Source: Pseudaquabacterium terrae
GTDB lineage: Bacteria; Pseudomonadota; Gammaproteobacteria; Burkholderiales; Burkholderiaceae_C
Reading direction: 5' to 3'
Assembly: GCF_013266755.1 (NCBI RefSeq)
Contig: NZ_JABRWJ010000004.1
Coordinates: 558,001 to 622,000, forward strand
DNA length: 64,000 nt
Part shown: positions 57,377 to 64,000 of the stretch, in pieces
Numbering within the stretch: position 1 is the stretch's first letter
How the letters are laid out: each line of letters begins with the position of its first letter
Made by a program: the position numbers and the translations under genes
The notes under the pieces: generated by a model
Databases searched by the model: none
Seen by the model: the letters and a program-made list of their open reading frames with translations, nothing else
Told to the model about the DNA's origin: nothing

Positions 57377-58567
57377 ATGAGCCGTCAATCGATCGCCGCC
57401 ATCCTGTTGGCCGGCTTCACAGCGCTGGCATCGGCGCAAGGCACGCTGAAGATCGGCGAGGTCAACAGCTACAAGGTGCAGCCCGCCTTCCTCGAGCCGT
57501 ACAAGAAGGGCATGGAGCTGGCGGTCGAGGAGATCAACGCCGCCGGCGGCGTCAACGGCCGCAAGATCCAGCTGATCACGCGTGACGACAACGGCACGCC
57601 CGGCGATGCGGTGCGCGCCGCCGAGGAGCTGGTGTCGCGCGAGCAGGTGGATGTGCTGGCGGGCGGTTTCCTGTCGAACATCGGCCTGGCGCTCGCCGAC
57701 TTCGCGAAGCAGAAGAAGTTCTTCTACCTCGCCTCCGAGCCGCTGACCGACAAGATCGTCTGGGGCAACGGCAACAAGTACACCTTCCGCCTGCGCCCGT
57801 CGACCTACATGCAATCGGCGATGCTGGCGCCCGAGGCGGCCAAGCTGAAGAAGAAGCGCTGGGCCGTGGTCTATCCGAACTACGAGTACGGCCAGTCGTC
57901 GGTCGCCACCTTCAAACAATTGCTGAAGGCCGCGCAGCCGGATGTCGAGTTCGTCGCCGAGCAGGCGCCGCCGCTGGGCAAGCTCGATGCCGGCAGCGTC
58001 GTGCAGGCGCTGGCCGATGCCAAGCCCGACGCGATCTTCAACGTGCTGTTCGGCGCCGACCTGGCCAAGTTCGTGCGCGAGGGCAATACGCGCGGCCTGT
58101 TCCAGGGCCGCGAGGTCGTCAGCATGCTGACCGGCGAGCCCGAGTACCTCGATCCGCTGAAGGACGAGACGCCCAATGGCTGGATCGTCACCGGCTACCC
58201 GTGGTACGGCATCCAGACGCCCGAGCACAAGGCCTTCTTCCTCGCCTACCACCGCAAGTACAACGACTACCCGCGCCTGGGCTCGGTGGTCGGCTACACG
58301 ACGATCAAGTCGATCGCCGCCGGCGTCGCGAAGGCCAAGAGCAGCGAGACCGAGAAGCTGATCGCCGCCTTCCGCGGGCTGACGATCGACACGCCGTTCG
58401 GCAAGGCGACCTACCGCGCCGAGGACCACCAGTCGACGATGGGTGCCTACGTCGGCAAGACCAAGAACGACAAGGGCAAGGGCACGATGGTCGACTACGT
58501 CTACCTCGACGGCGCGAAGTACCAGCCGACGAACGACGAAGTCAAGAAGCTGCGTCCCGCGAATTGA
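57377..58567 (+). CDS. Branched-chain amino-acid-type ABC substrate-binding protein
   Basis: 396 residues from the ATG at 57377 with AGGAGGA upstream. The signal peptide ends at ALASAQ. Type I periplasmic-binding fold: KKGMELAVEEINAAGGVNGR, DDNGTPGDAVRAAEELVS, VLAGGFLSNIGLALADFA, RWAVVYPNYEYGQS and AKPDAIFNVLFGADLAKFVR. These Peripla_BP_6 proteins bind amino acids, amides or aromatic acids for Liv-type ABC systems. No livFGHM genes follow. Linkage to an exported nicotinamidase and an EamA carrier suggests a nicotinamide- or amide-related ligand, as inference only. Confidence 0.92.
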   Translation: MSRQSIAAILLAGFTALASAQGTLKIGEVNSYKVQPAFLEPYKKGMELAVEEINAAGGVNGRKIQLITRDDNGTPGDAVRAAEELVSREQVDVLAGGFLSNIGLALADFAKQKKFFYLASEPLTDKIVWGNGNKYTFRLRPSTYMQSAMLAPEAAKLKKKRWAVVYPNYEYGQSSVATFKQLLKAAQPDVEFVAEQAPPLGKLDAGSVVQALADAKPDAIFNVLFGADLAKFVREGNTRGLFQGREVVSMLTGEPEYLDPLKDETPNGWIVTGYPWYGIQTPEHKAFFLAYHRKYNDYPRLGSVVGYTTIKSIAAGVAKAKSSETEKLIAAFRGLTIDTPFGKATYRAEDHQSTMGAYVGKTKNDKGKGTMVDYVYLDGAKYQPTNDEVKKLRPAN

Positions 58568-58594
58568 TCAACCCCTGACGAGGAGGTCGAAGCG

Positions 58595-59302
58595 ATGGTT
58601 CCCATTCAACGCCGCGCGCTGCTGGGCGCGCTCTCGCTCGCCGCGCTGCCCACCTGGGCGGCCGCGAAGCTCAAGCCCGGCGCGAACAGCGCGCTGATCG
58701 TCGTCGATGTGCAGAACTGCTTCGTCACCGGCGGCACGCTGCCGGTGGCCAAGGGTGAAGAGGTGGTGCCGGTGATCAACCGCATTGCCGCGGGCTTTCA
58801 GAACATCGTCGTCACGCAGGACTGGCACACGCCGGGCCATGCGTCCTTCGCCAGCGCGCACGCCGGCAAGAAGCCCTTCGAGACGACGACGCTGAAGTAC
58901 GGCCAGCAGGTGCTGTGGCCCGACCACTGCGTGCAGGGCAGCGACGACGCGGCGCTGCACAAGGACTTGAAACTGCCGACTGCGCAGCTGATCATCCGCA
59001 AGGGCTACAACAAGGCGGTCGACAGCTACTCGGCCTTCGAGGAGGCCGACCACAAGACGCCGACCGGCCTGGCCGGCTACCTGAAGGCGCGCGGCATCAA
59101 GACGGTGTTCGTCTCCGGCCTGGCGACCGACTTCTGCGTCGCGTGGACGGCGATGGATGCGCGCAAGCACGGCTTCGAGGCCTACGTCATCGAGGACGCG
59201 AGCCGCGGCATCGACCTGAACGGCTCGCTCGCCGCGGCGTGGAAGGCGATGGCCGCCAAGGGCGTCAAGCGCATCCAGTCGAGCGATCTCGACATCGCTT
59301 GA
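58595..59302 (+). CDS. pncA: Nicotinamidase with a Tat-type signal (exported PncA)
   Basis: 235 residues with GAGGAGG-type ribosome site. QRRALLGALSLAALPTWAAA is a twin-arginine signal, unusual since PncA is normally cytoplasmic. The catalytic triad is Asp (LIVVDVQNCF), Lys (IIRKGYNKAVDSYSAF) and Cys (LATDFCVAWTA); metal ligands are in VTQDWHTPGHASFA. VLWPDHCVQGSDDA is typical for PncA. It hydrolyses nicotinamide to nicotinate, here probably in the periplasm. It is 27 bases after the substrate-binding protein gene and overlaps the EamA gene. Confidence 0.92.
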   Translation: MVPIQRRALLGALSLAALPTWAAAKLKPGANSALIVVDVQNCFVTGGTLPVAKGEEVVPVINRIAAGFQNIVVTQDWHTPGHASFASAHAGKKPFETTTLKYGQQVLWPDHCVQGSDDAALHKDLKLPTAQLIIRKGYNKAVDSYSAFEEADHKTPTGLAGYLKARGIKTVFVSGLATDFCVAWTAMDARKHGFEAYVIEDASRGIDLNGSLAAAWKAMAAKGVKRIQSSDLDIA

Positions 59303-60234
59303 CCGGCGGCGCCTCAAAGCGCGATGCGGCACGCGGGCTGTGGCTCGGCGTGCTGGCGATGGCGATGTTCGGGCTGACGCTGCCAATGACGCAGCTGGCG
59401 GTCGGCAGCGCGGCGGCGCCGCAGCTGTCGCCGCTGTTCGTCACCTCGGCGCGTGCGGTGGTTGCCGCGGGTCTGTCGGCGCTGCTGCTGTGGACGACAC
59501 GCGCGCCGTGGCCGCGGCGCGCGCACTGGCCGGCATTGGCCATCGCCGCGCTCGGCAACGCGATCGGTTATCCGCTGCTGCTGGCCTGGTCGCTGCGCCA
59601 TGTCAGCAGCGCGCATGCAGCGGTGATCACCGCGCTGGCGCCGCTGTTGACGGCGGTGGCGGCGGCGATCGTGATGCGCCAGCGGGCGCGGCTCGGCTTC
59701 TGGGGCTGCGCGCTCGCGGGTTGCGCGCTGGTGGTTGCCTACTCGCTGCTGCGCGCTGCGGGCAGCGGCAACGCGGGGCTCGCGCCCGGCGCGGTCGACG
59801 CGGTGCTGTTCGTCGCCGTGCTCGCGGCATCGATCGGTTATGTCTACGGCGCGCGCGTCACGCCCGAGCTCGGCGCCGAACGGGTGATCTGCTGGGTCAC
59901 GCTGGTCGCGTTGCCGGTCACGCTGCCGGTTGCGCTGCTGAACTGGCCGGCGCAGCCGGTGGCGGCAAGCGCGTGGGTCGGCTTCGGCTACGTCAGCCTG
60001 TTCTCGATGTGGATCGGCTTCTTCGCCTGGTACCGCGCACTGGCGATCGGCGGGGCCTTGCGCGTCAGCCAGGTGCAACTGCTGCAGCCGTTCTTCGCGA
60101 TGGGTTTCGCCTGGCCGCTGCTCGGCGAACGCATCGAGCTGCAGAGCCTGGGCTTCGCGATCGCCGTGATCGCCACCGTGTGGCTGGGCCGGCGCTTCAG
60201 CGCAAGCCCGAGCCCGGCGCGAACCGTGCGCTGA
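59299..60234 (+). CDS. EamA/DMT family transporter
   Basis: 311 residues from a TTG at 59299 that overlaps the pncA stop (TTGA); no earlier ATG is possible and the first in-frame ATG comes inside helix 1. Ten helices in two EamA repeats are visible (LGVLAMAMFGLTLPMTQLA; HAAVITALAPLLTAVAAAIV; WVGFGYVSLFSMWIGFFAWY; VSQVQLLQPFFAMGFAWPLL). It exports or imports small metabolites. Genetic coupling to nicotinamidase hints at nicotinate or a related compound. A strong hairpin follows the stop. Confidence 0.88.
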   Translation: MTGGASKRDAARGLWLGVLAMAMFGLTLPMTQLAVGSAAAPQLSPLFVTSARAVVAAGLSALLLWTTRAPWPRRAHWPALAIAALGNAIGYPLLLAWSLRHVSSAHAAVITALAPLLTAVAAAIVMRQRARLGFWGCALAGCALVVAYSLLRAAGSGNAGLAPGAVDAVLFVAVLAASIGYVYGARVTPELGAERVICWVTLVALPVTLPVALLNWPAQPVAASAWVGFGYVSLFSMWIGFFAWYRALAIGGALRVSQVQLLQPFFAMGFAWPLLGERIELQSLGFAIAVIATVWLGRRFSASPSPARTVR

Positions 60235-60249
60235 TCGCCGGCGGTTGCC

Positions 60250-60279
60250 CCGGCCCCGCAGCCATGCTGAAGGGGCCGG
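60250..60279 (+). terminator. Probable intrinsic terminator after the EamA gene
   Basis: CCGGCCCC (60250-60257) pairs perfectly with GGGGCCGG (60272-60279), and CAGC/GCTG stack inside with a CAT loop. The stem is followed by GTCCGCTTCTCCTTCC, only partly T-rich, as is usual in very GC-rich genomes. It ends the three-gene substrate-binding protein, pncA and EamA unit. Confidence 0.65.
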
Positions 60280-60359
60280 GTCCGCTTCTCCTTCCCTCTC
60301 CCCCCTGTGCCGAACCGGACGACCTGGCGCAACTATCGCCGCCGCCGCCTCAGCCGACC

Positions 60360-60404
60360 ATCCGACAAATGCCCGGCCATGCTCCGGAATGCGTATCCGA
60401 CAAA
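60360..60404. promoter_or_regulatory. Pair of 10-bp direct repeats upstream of the response regulator
   Basis: ATCCGACAAA occurs at 60360-60369 and 60395-60404, 35 bases apart, ending 41 bases before the response-regulator start. TATGAT at 60434-60439 is a -10-like box six bases before the ATG. The spacing suits an activator dimer or tandem binding, perhaps autoregulation. Confidence 0.45.
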
Positions 60405-60445
60405 CGTCGGGTCACGCCTGGTCCCGTCCTTCTTATGATCGGCTC

Positions 60446-61174
60446 ATGACAACACCGGCTCCCCGGTCCATCCTGCTGCTGGAGGACATGGCGATGGTGC
60501 GCGGCGGCATGAAGGCGCTGATCCAGCTCGCCGAGCCGCGCGCGCAGGTGCTCGAAGCCGCGGGCCACGACGAGGCGGTGGCGCTGCTCGATGCCCGCGA
60601 CGTCGACTTCGCCTTCCTCGATGTCGACCTGCGCGATGCACGGCACACCGGCCTCGACGTGCTGCGGCATCTGCGCAGCCGCGGCCGCCCGACGCTCGCG
60701 ATCATGCTGTCGGCGATCTCCGACCGCGCCACGGTGATGGCGTGCATCGATGCCGGCGCCTGCGGCTACATCCTGAAGGACATGGAAGAGAGCGCGTTCG
60801 AGCCGTTCCGCGCAGAGGACGTGTTCCGCAACGCGATCGAGACGGTGCTGCGCGGCTGCCTGTACCTGCCGGCCTCGGTGCTCGGACGCGGCGGCTTCGT
60901 ACCGGCCGCGCCGCTCGCGCGCCCGGTGGTCGGCGCATCCGAGCTCGGGCTGACGCCGCGGCAATGCGAGGTGCTGTTCTACATCTGCCAGGGGCTGCAG
61001 AACAAGGCGATCGCCGACCGCATGGGCATCGCCGAGGGCACGGTGCGCAAGGACTACGTGACCGCGATCTACCAGTGCTTCGGCGTCCGTCGGCGCACCG
61101 AGCTGATCGTCGAGATCTCACGCCGCGGCATCGTCGTCGCCGCGCCGGGCGCGCGCGAGCAGGCCCTGCAGTGA
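60446..61174 (+). CDS. NarL/LuxR-type response regulator
   Basis: 242 residues from the ATG at 60446. Receiver domain: acidic LLLEDMAMV, phospho-acceptor in FAFLDVDLRD, MLSAISDRA (Thr/Ser switch) and Lys in YILKDM. A linker of about 50 residues leads to a LuxR-type HTH (LGLTPRQCEVLFYICQGLQN; AIADRMGIAEGTVRKDYVTA). It should be the partner of the hybrid-like kinase at 61118-62926, with which it overlaps tail to tail by 57 bases. Confidence 0.92.
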   Translation: MTTPAPRSILLLEDMAMVRGGMKALIQLAEPRAQVLEAAGHDEAVALLDARDVDFAFLDVDLRDARHTGLDVLRHLRSRGRPTLAIMLSAISDRATVMACIDAGACGYILKDMEESAFEPFRAEDVFRNAIETVLRGCLYLPASVLGRGGFVPAAPLARPVVGASELGLTPRQCEVLFYICQGLQNKAIADRMGIAEGTVRKDYVTAIYQCFGVRRRTELIVEISRRGIVVAAPGAREQALQ

Positions 61175-62926
61175 CGTGATCACGCGCGCCGCATCGGCGT
61201 GCGGCGGCAGCAGGTCCATCGGCAGCGCGTGGCCGTATTCGGCCTGCACGATCGCGGCGGCCGCGGCCGGCTCGAGCTCGTGCGGATCGACCAGCAGCAG
61301 CTCCGCTTCGTACGGCATCTCCTTCAGCAGCGCCGCCAGCTCGGCCGCCGCGGCCGCTTCGCACAGGTGGCCGGCGCGCGACAGGTCCGCGACCAGCGAC
61401 TCGCGCGCGGTCGACGCGGCCATCACCACGATCACGCTGGACGCGCCGGCACCGCGCTCCATCGGCGCCGGCTCGGGCAGCGGCGGCGCCTGGCTGAGCG
61501 GCACATCGATCGAGAACCGCGTGCCGTGGCCCAGCGCGGACGTGACGACGAGCTGATGCTCCGACAGCGTCGCGATCATCGCGTTGACGATCGACAGCCC
61601 GAGCCCGACGCCGCGCTGCGGATCGTGCGTCGCGCGACCGGCCTGGAAGAACGGGCGGAAGACTCGGGCCAGGTCGTCCTCGGCGATGCCGATGCCGTTG
61701 TCGACGACGTCGATCCGCACCCGCGTCGGCAGCCGCACCAGCCCGATGACGACGCGGCGGCCTTCGCCCTTGGCCGGGTCGGAATACTTGATCGCGTTGT
61801 AGACCAGGTTCTCGAGGATGCGGCGCGCGAACGTGCGGTCGCTTCGCACCGGGGCCGGCCGCTCGCAGCGCAGCAGCCGCACGCTGACCGACGTGCGCGC
61901 CGCGGTGCCCGCCGCCAGCCAGGCGATCGCGCGCACCAGCTCGGCGAGGTCGAAGTGCTCGTAGCTCGGCACGCGCTCGGCCGCTTCGAGCGTCGACAGC
62001 TCGAGCACCGCGGCGAAGGTCGCGCGGGTCTCGTTCGCCGCGGCTTTCGCGGCGGCCAGCAGCGCGTGCACGTCGGCATCGCCGCCGCTGCGGGCGCCGG
62101 CGCTGGCGGCGTCGAGGTAGTTGCCCAGCGCCTGCATCGGCTGGCGCAGGTCGTGCGCCGCCTCGGCGAGGAACTTCGACTTGGCGCGGTTGGCCTGCAG
62201 CGCGGCGCTGCGTTCGCGCTCCTTCTGCAGCACCAGCAGCTCGGTCGCCTGCTCGACATCGCGCCGCGCATGCCGCTCGTCATCGACAGCGCGCTCGAGC
62301 AGGCCCTCGCGCGTGAAGCGCTCGCGTTCGTACAGCTCCAGCCGCACGCAGATGCTGTGGCAGATCAGCAGCAGCGGGATCGTCGACAGTGTCCACAACG
62401 GATCGACGGTCTCGGACAGCACGTTGAACAGCGCCAGCTGGGCGAGGATCACCGCGCCGGAGACCGCGGCCGGCCGCGACAGGATGTGCGTGAACGCGAA
62501 CAGGCCGATCACGATGACGAAGCCGCCGGGATAGTAGGCGCTGTAGCCGTCAGGGTAGGGCACGACGACCAGCGCCATCGCGAACTCCACTGCCGTCATC
62601 GACAGCCCGCCGAGCAGCATCGCGATCGTCCAGGCACGCTCGTCGCGCAGCCGGCCGGCGAACGAGGTCGCGAGCACCGCCAGCACCAGTGCCGCGACGA
62701 CGAGCCGCAACGTGATGGCCGTCGGTCCATGCGGGAAGTCATCGAGCTCCAGGGGCAGGAAGGCCATCCAGACGGCGAACGCGAAAATCAGCGTGACCTG
62801 GCGGAACGGTGCGAAGTGCTCGCAATGCTGTTGCAGGAAGCGGCGTTCGGTCTCGCCCACGAAGCGGCGCGGGAACAGCAGCGTCGTCGCTGCGGCGCGC
62901 AGGACCGGGTGGCGTGGCGGGTGCAT
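61118..62926 (-). CDS. Sensor histidine kinase with degenerate C-terminal receiver
   Basis: 602 residues from the ATG at 62926. The N-terminal about 200 residues hold six or seven membrane segments (TLIFAFAVWMAFLPLEL; LVVAALVLAVLATSFAG; ILAQLALFNVLSETV). HisKA box FLAEAAHDLRQPMQALGNYL, N box LENLVYNAIKYS, G1 VVDNGIGIAEDD and G2 GVGLGLSIVNAM are intact. The last about 110 residues look like a receiver but the acidic pair is lost (VIVVMAASTA) and the usual Lys is missing, though LLLVDPHE remains. It overlaps the AEC transporter stop by one base (TGATG) and the response regulator 3' end by 57 bases. Confidence 0.9.
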   Translation of the reverse strand: MHPPRHPVLRAAATTLLFPRRFVGETERRFLQQHCEHFAPFRQVTLIFAFAVWMAFLPLELDDFPHGPTAITLRLVVAALVLAVLATSFAGRLRDERAWTIAMLLGGLSMTAVEFAMALVVVPYPDGYSAYYPGGFVIVIGLFAFTHILSRPAAVSGAVILAQLALFNVLSETVDPLWTLSTIPLLLICHSICVRLELYERERFTREGLLERAVDDERHARRDVEQATELLVLQKERERSAALQANRAKSKFLAEAAHDLRQPMQALGNYLDAASAGARSGGDADVHALLAAAKAAANETRATFAAVLELSTLEAAERVPSYEHFDLAELVRAIAWLAAGTAARTSVSVRLLRCERPAPVRSDRTFARRILENLVYNAIKYSDPAKGEGRRVVIGLVRLPTRVRIDVVDNGIGIAEDDLARVFRPFFQAGRATHDPQRGVGLGLSIVNAMIATLSEHQLVVTSALGHGTRFSIDVPLSQAPPLPEPAPMERGAGASSVIVVMAASTARESLVADLSRAGHLCEAAAAAELAALLKEMPYEAELLLVDPHELEPAAAAAIVQAEYGHALPMDLLPPHADAARVITSLQGLLARARRGDDDAAA

Positions 62927-63828
62927 CAGCGCAGCATGCCCAGCACCGCCAGCGCTGTCGGCAGGCCGAACATGCCGATCAGCGTCGACACCGTGACGAG
63001 GCCGGCGACGTAACTGCCATGCCCGCCCATGCGCGTGGCCAGCACGTAGGCGCTGCTGGCGGTGGGCAGCGCGGCAAACGCCACCAGCACCGCCTGCTGG
63101 CCGACGGGCAGGTTCAGCCCGAGCGCCAGGGCGATCGCCAGCGCCGGCAGCAGCGCATGGCGGATGACCATCAGGGCCGCCGCGAGGCCCGGTCCCTCGC
63201 GCAAGGCGCCGAAACGCAGGCCGGCGCCGACGGCCATCAGCCCCAGCGGCAGCGCCGCGCCGCCGATGCGGTTCAGCGTGATCGAGGCGATCTCCGGCAA
63301 CTGCAGCCCGGCCAGGTTCGCGGCCAGCCCGGCGACGGTGGCGAGGATCAGCGGATTGCGCGCCAGCTCGCGCAGGTAACCATGGCCGCCGGCGCGCGCC
63401 AGCGGCCACACGGCGGCGATGTTGCACAAGGGCACGCACAGCGACACCAGCAGCGCCTGCCAGGCCAGCCCTTGCGCGCCGGCCAGGCGCTCGGCCAACG
63501 CCAGGCCGACGTAGGAGTTGAAGCGGAAGGCGGTCTGCGCGCCCGAGGCGTGCAGGTGCGCATTCACCCCCGGCACGGCGCGCAGCGCGTAGGCCAGCAC
63601 GATGCCGGCGCCGACCACCGCGACGCCGGCGCCGCCGAAGGTCAGCGCGGTGCCGGGATTCAGCGGGTTGCGGACGATTGCATTGAACAGCAGCGCCGGG
63701 AACAGCAGGTAGTAGACGAGGCGCTCGGTGCCGTCCCAGACCGGCCGGTCGAGCAGCGTGTAGCGGCAGATCAGGTAGCCGCAGACGATCAGCGCGAAAT
63801 CGGGCAGCAGCACCAGCAGGTCGGGCAT
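62926..63828 (-). CDS. AEC (auxin efflux carrier) family transporter
   Basis: 300 residues from the ATG at 63828; upstream frame extension is not conserved-looking. Ten helices, with LPDFALIVCGYLICRYTLLD at the start, RFNSYVGLALAERLAG, a conserved central LARNPLILATVAGLAANLAG and the C-terminal ASSAYVLATRMGGHGSYVA (AEC re-entrant region). Family members export malate, malonate or auxin-like acids. It is the first gene of a pair with the histidine kinase, which may sense its substrate. CACACT is six bases before the ATG. Confidence 0.9.
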   Translation of the reverse strand: MPDLLVLLPDFALIVCGYLICRYTLLDRPVWDGTERLVYYLLFPALLFNAIVRNPLNPGTALTFGGAGVAVVGAGIVLAYALRAVPGVNAHLHASGAQTAFRFNSYVGLALAERLAGAQGLAWQALLVSLCVPLCNIAAVWPLARAGGHGYLRELARNPLILATVAGLAANLAGLQLPEIASITLNRIGGAALPLGLMAVGAGLRFGALREGPGLAAALMVIRHALLPALAIALALGLNLPVGQQAVLVAFAALPTASSAYVLATRMGGHGSYVAGLVTVSTLIGMFGLPTALAVLGMLR

Positions 63829-63906
63829 CGATACAGTGTGCCAGTGCGTTTCAGTGTCTCCCTGACCTGTCGGCGAACGCCGCCCGCGGCGCGTTGTCGA
63901 ACCTTG

Positions 63907-64000
63907 ATGAACCCCAACAACCACTCCTTGCGCCGCCTCCTTTCCATCACCACCCTGGTGCTGGCCTGCAGCGCGGCCGCCGCGGCGCCGCAGACCCAGG
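63907..64000 (+). CDS. Exported protein, N-terminus only (cut by window end)
   Basis: Only 31 residues are visible. ATG at 63907 begins a Sec-type signal peptide: a basic N-region with RRLL, a hydrophobic core (SITTLVLACSAAAAA) and a probable Ala-x-Ala cleavage site before PQTQ. There is no domain to read. It is divergent from the AEC transporter gene. Confidence 0.6.
   Translation, partial: MNPNNHSLRRLLSITTLVLACSAAAAAPQTQ

Overview
The window is GC-rich throughout, with very dense, overlapping genes. It reads as a chromosomal segment of a betaproteobacterium, most likely Burkholderiales of the Rubrivivax/Leptothrix/Piscinibacter type. The evidence is the strong G/C third-position bias, a Bug-family (TctC) solute receptor, a tricarballylate tcu locus, the housekeeping run miaA, rluF-like, mutL, amiC, tsaE and queG, and a MutL with an endonuclease motif. 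I see no rRNA, tRNA, CRISPR array, prophage or intact insertion sequence.

Layout. 1-4.7 kb: a cut GNAT gene, an AraC regulator with a GyrI-like companion, a methyltransferase, an exported alpha/beta hydrolase and a YdeI-type protein. 4.7-12.5 kb: the loosest part. Gene-poor stretches flank a tricarballylate catabolic operon (tcuR, tcuA, tcuB, Bug receptor), two exported proteins (one an M48 peptidase) and small unknowns. 12.5-19.7 kb: a RibD/DHFR-like reductase, a class V aminotransferase, a decayed LanC-like gene, and a divergent pair of exported GH13 alpha-glucan hydrolases. 19.8-24.3 kb: a histidine kinase, PPK2, a PhoD-type phosphatase and an unknown exported protein. 24.4-28.6 kb: an MCE/MlaE lipid-transport operon without its ATPase, then three unknown exported or membrane proteins. 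28.7-32.5 kb: a minus-strand series of ABC exporter, ccdA, ccdB, thyA and folA. 32.6-41.2 kb: a marR/OMF/emrA/emrB drug-efflux operon, a large BTAD-ATPase regulator and a degenerate GGDEF protein. 41.2-45.5 kb: a LolD-like ATPase, FtsX-like permease and AttH/CrtC-like protein operon, followed by an inverted-repeat element. 46-57.2 kb: housekeeping genes (miaA, Bcr-type MFS, rluF-like, mutL, dedA, amiC, tsaE, queG, M13 peptidase, ferredoxin-NADP reductase). 57.3-64 kb: a branched-chain-type substrate-binding protein, an exported nicotinamidase, an EamA transporter, and a two-component system with an AEC transporter.

How genes work together. Most neighbouring same-strand genes overlap by 1-4 bases (ATGA, TGATG or GTGA), so translational coupling is the rule: marR to emrB, LolD to AttH, MlaE to lipoprotein, ccdA to ccdB, thyA to folA, MFS to miaA, queG to M13 peptidase, and nicotinamidase to EamA. 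A second recurring signature is a -10-like hexamer only 6-8 bases before the start codon with no Shine-Dalgarno sequence. It occurs at nine genes or more and suggests leaderless transcripts. The best candidates for new biology are that promoter architecture (including mirror-image promoters between mutL and dedA), the ATPase/FtsX/AttH operon, the ccdAB pair fused transcriptionally to thyA-folA, the degenerate GGDEF protein that keeps its c-di-GMP inhibitory motif, and the perfect palindrome ahead of the substrate-binding protein gene. No single unmistakable novel system stands out.
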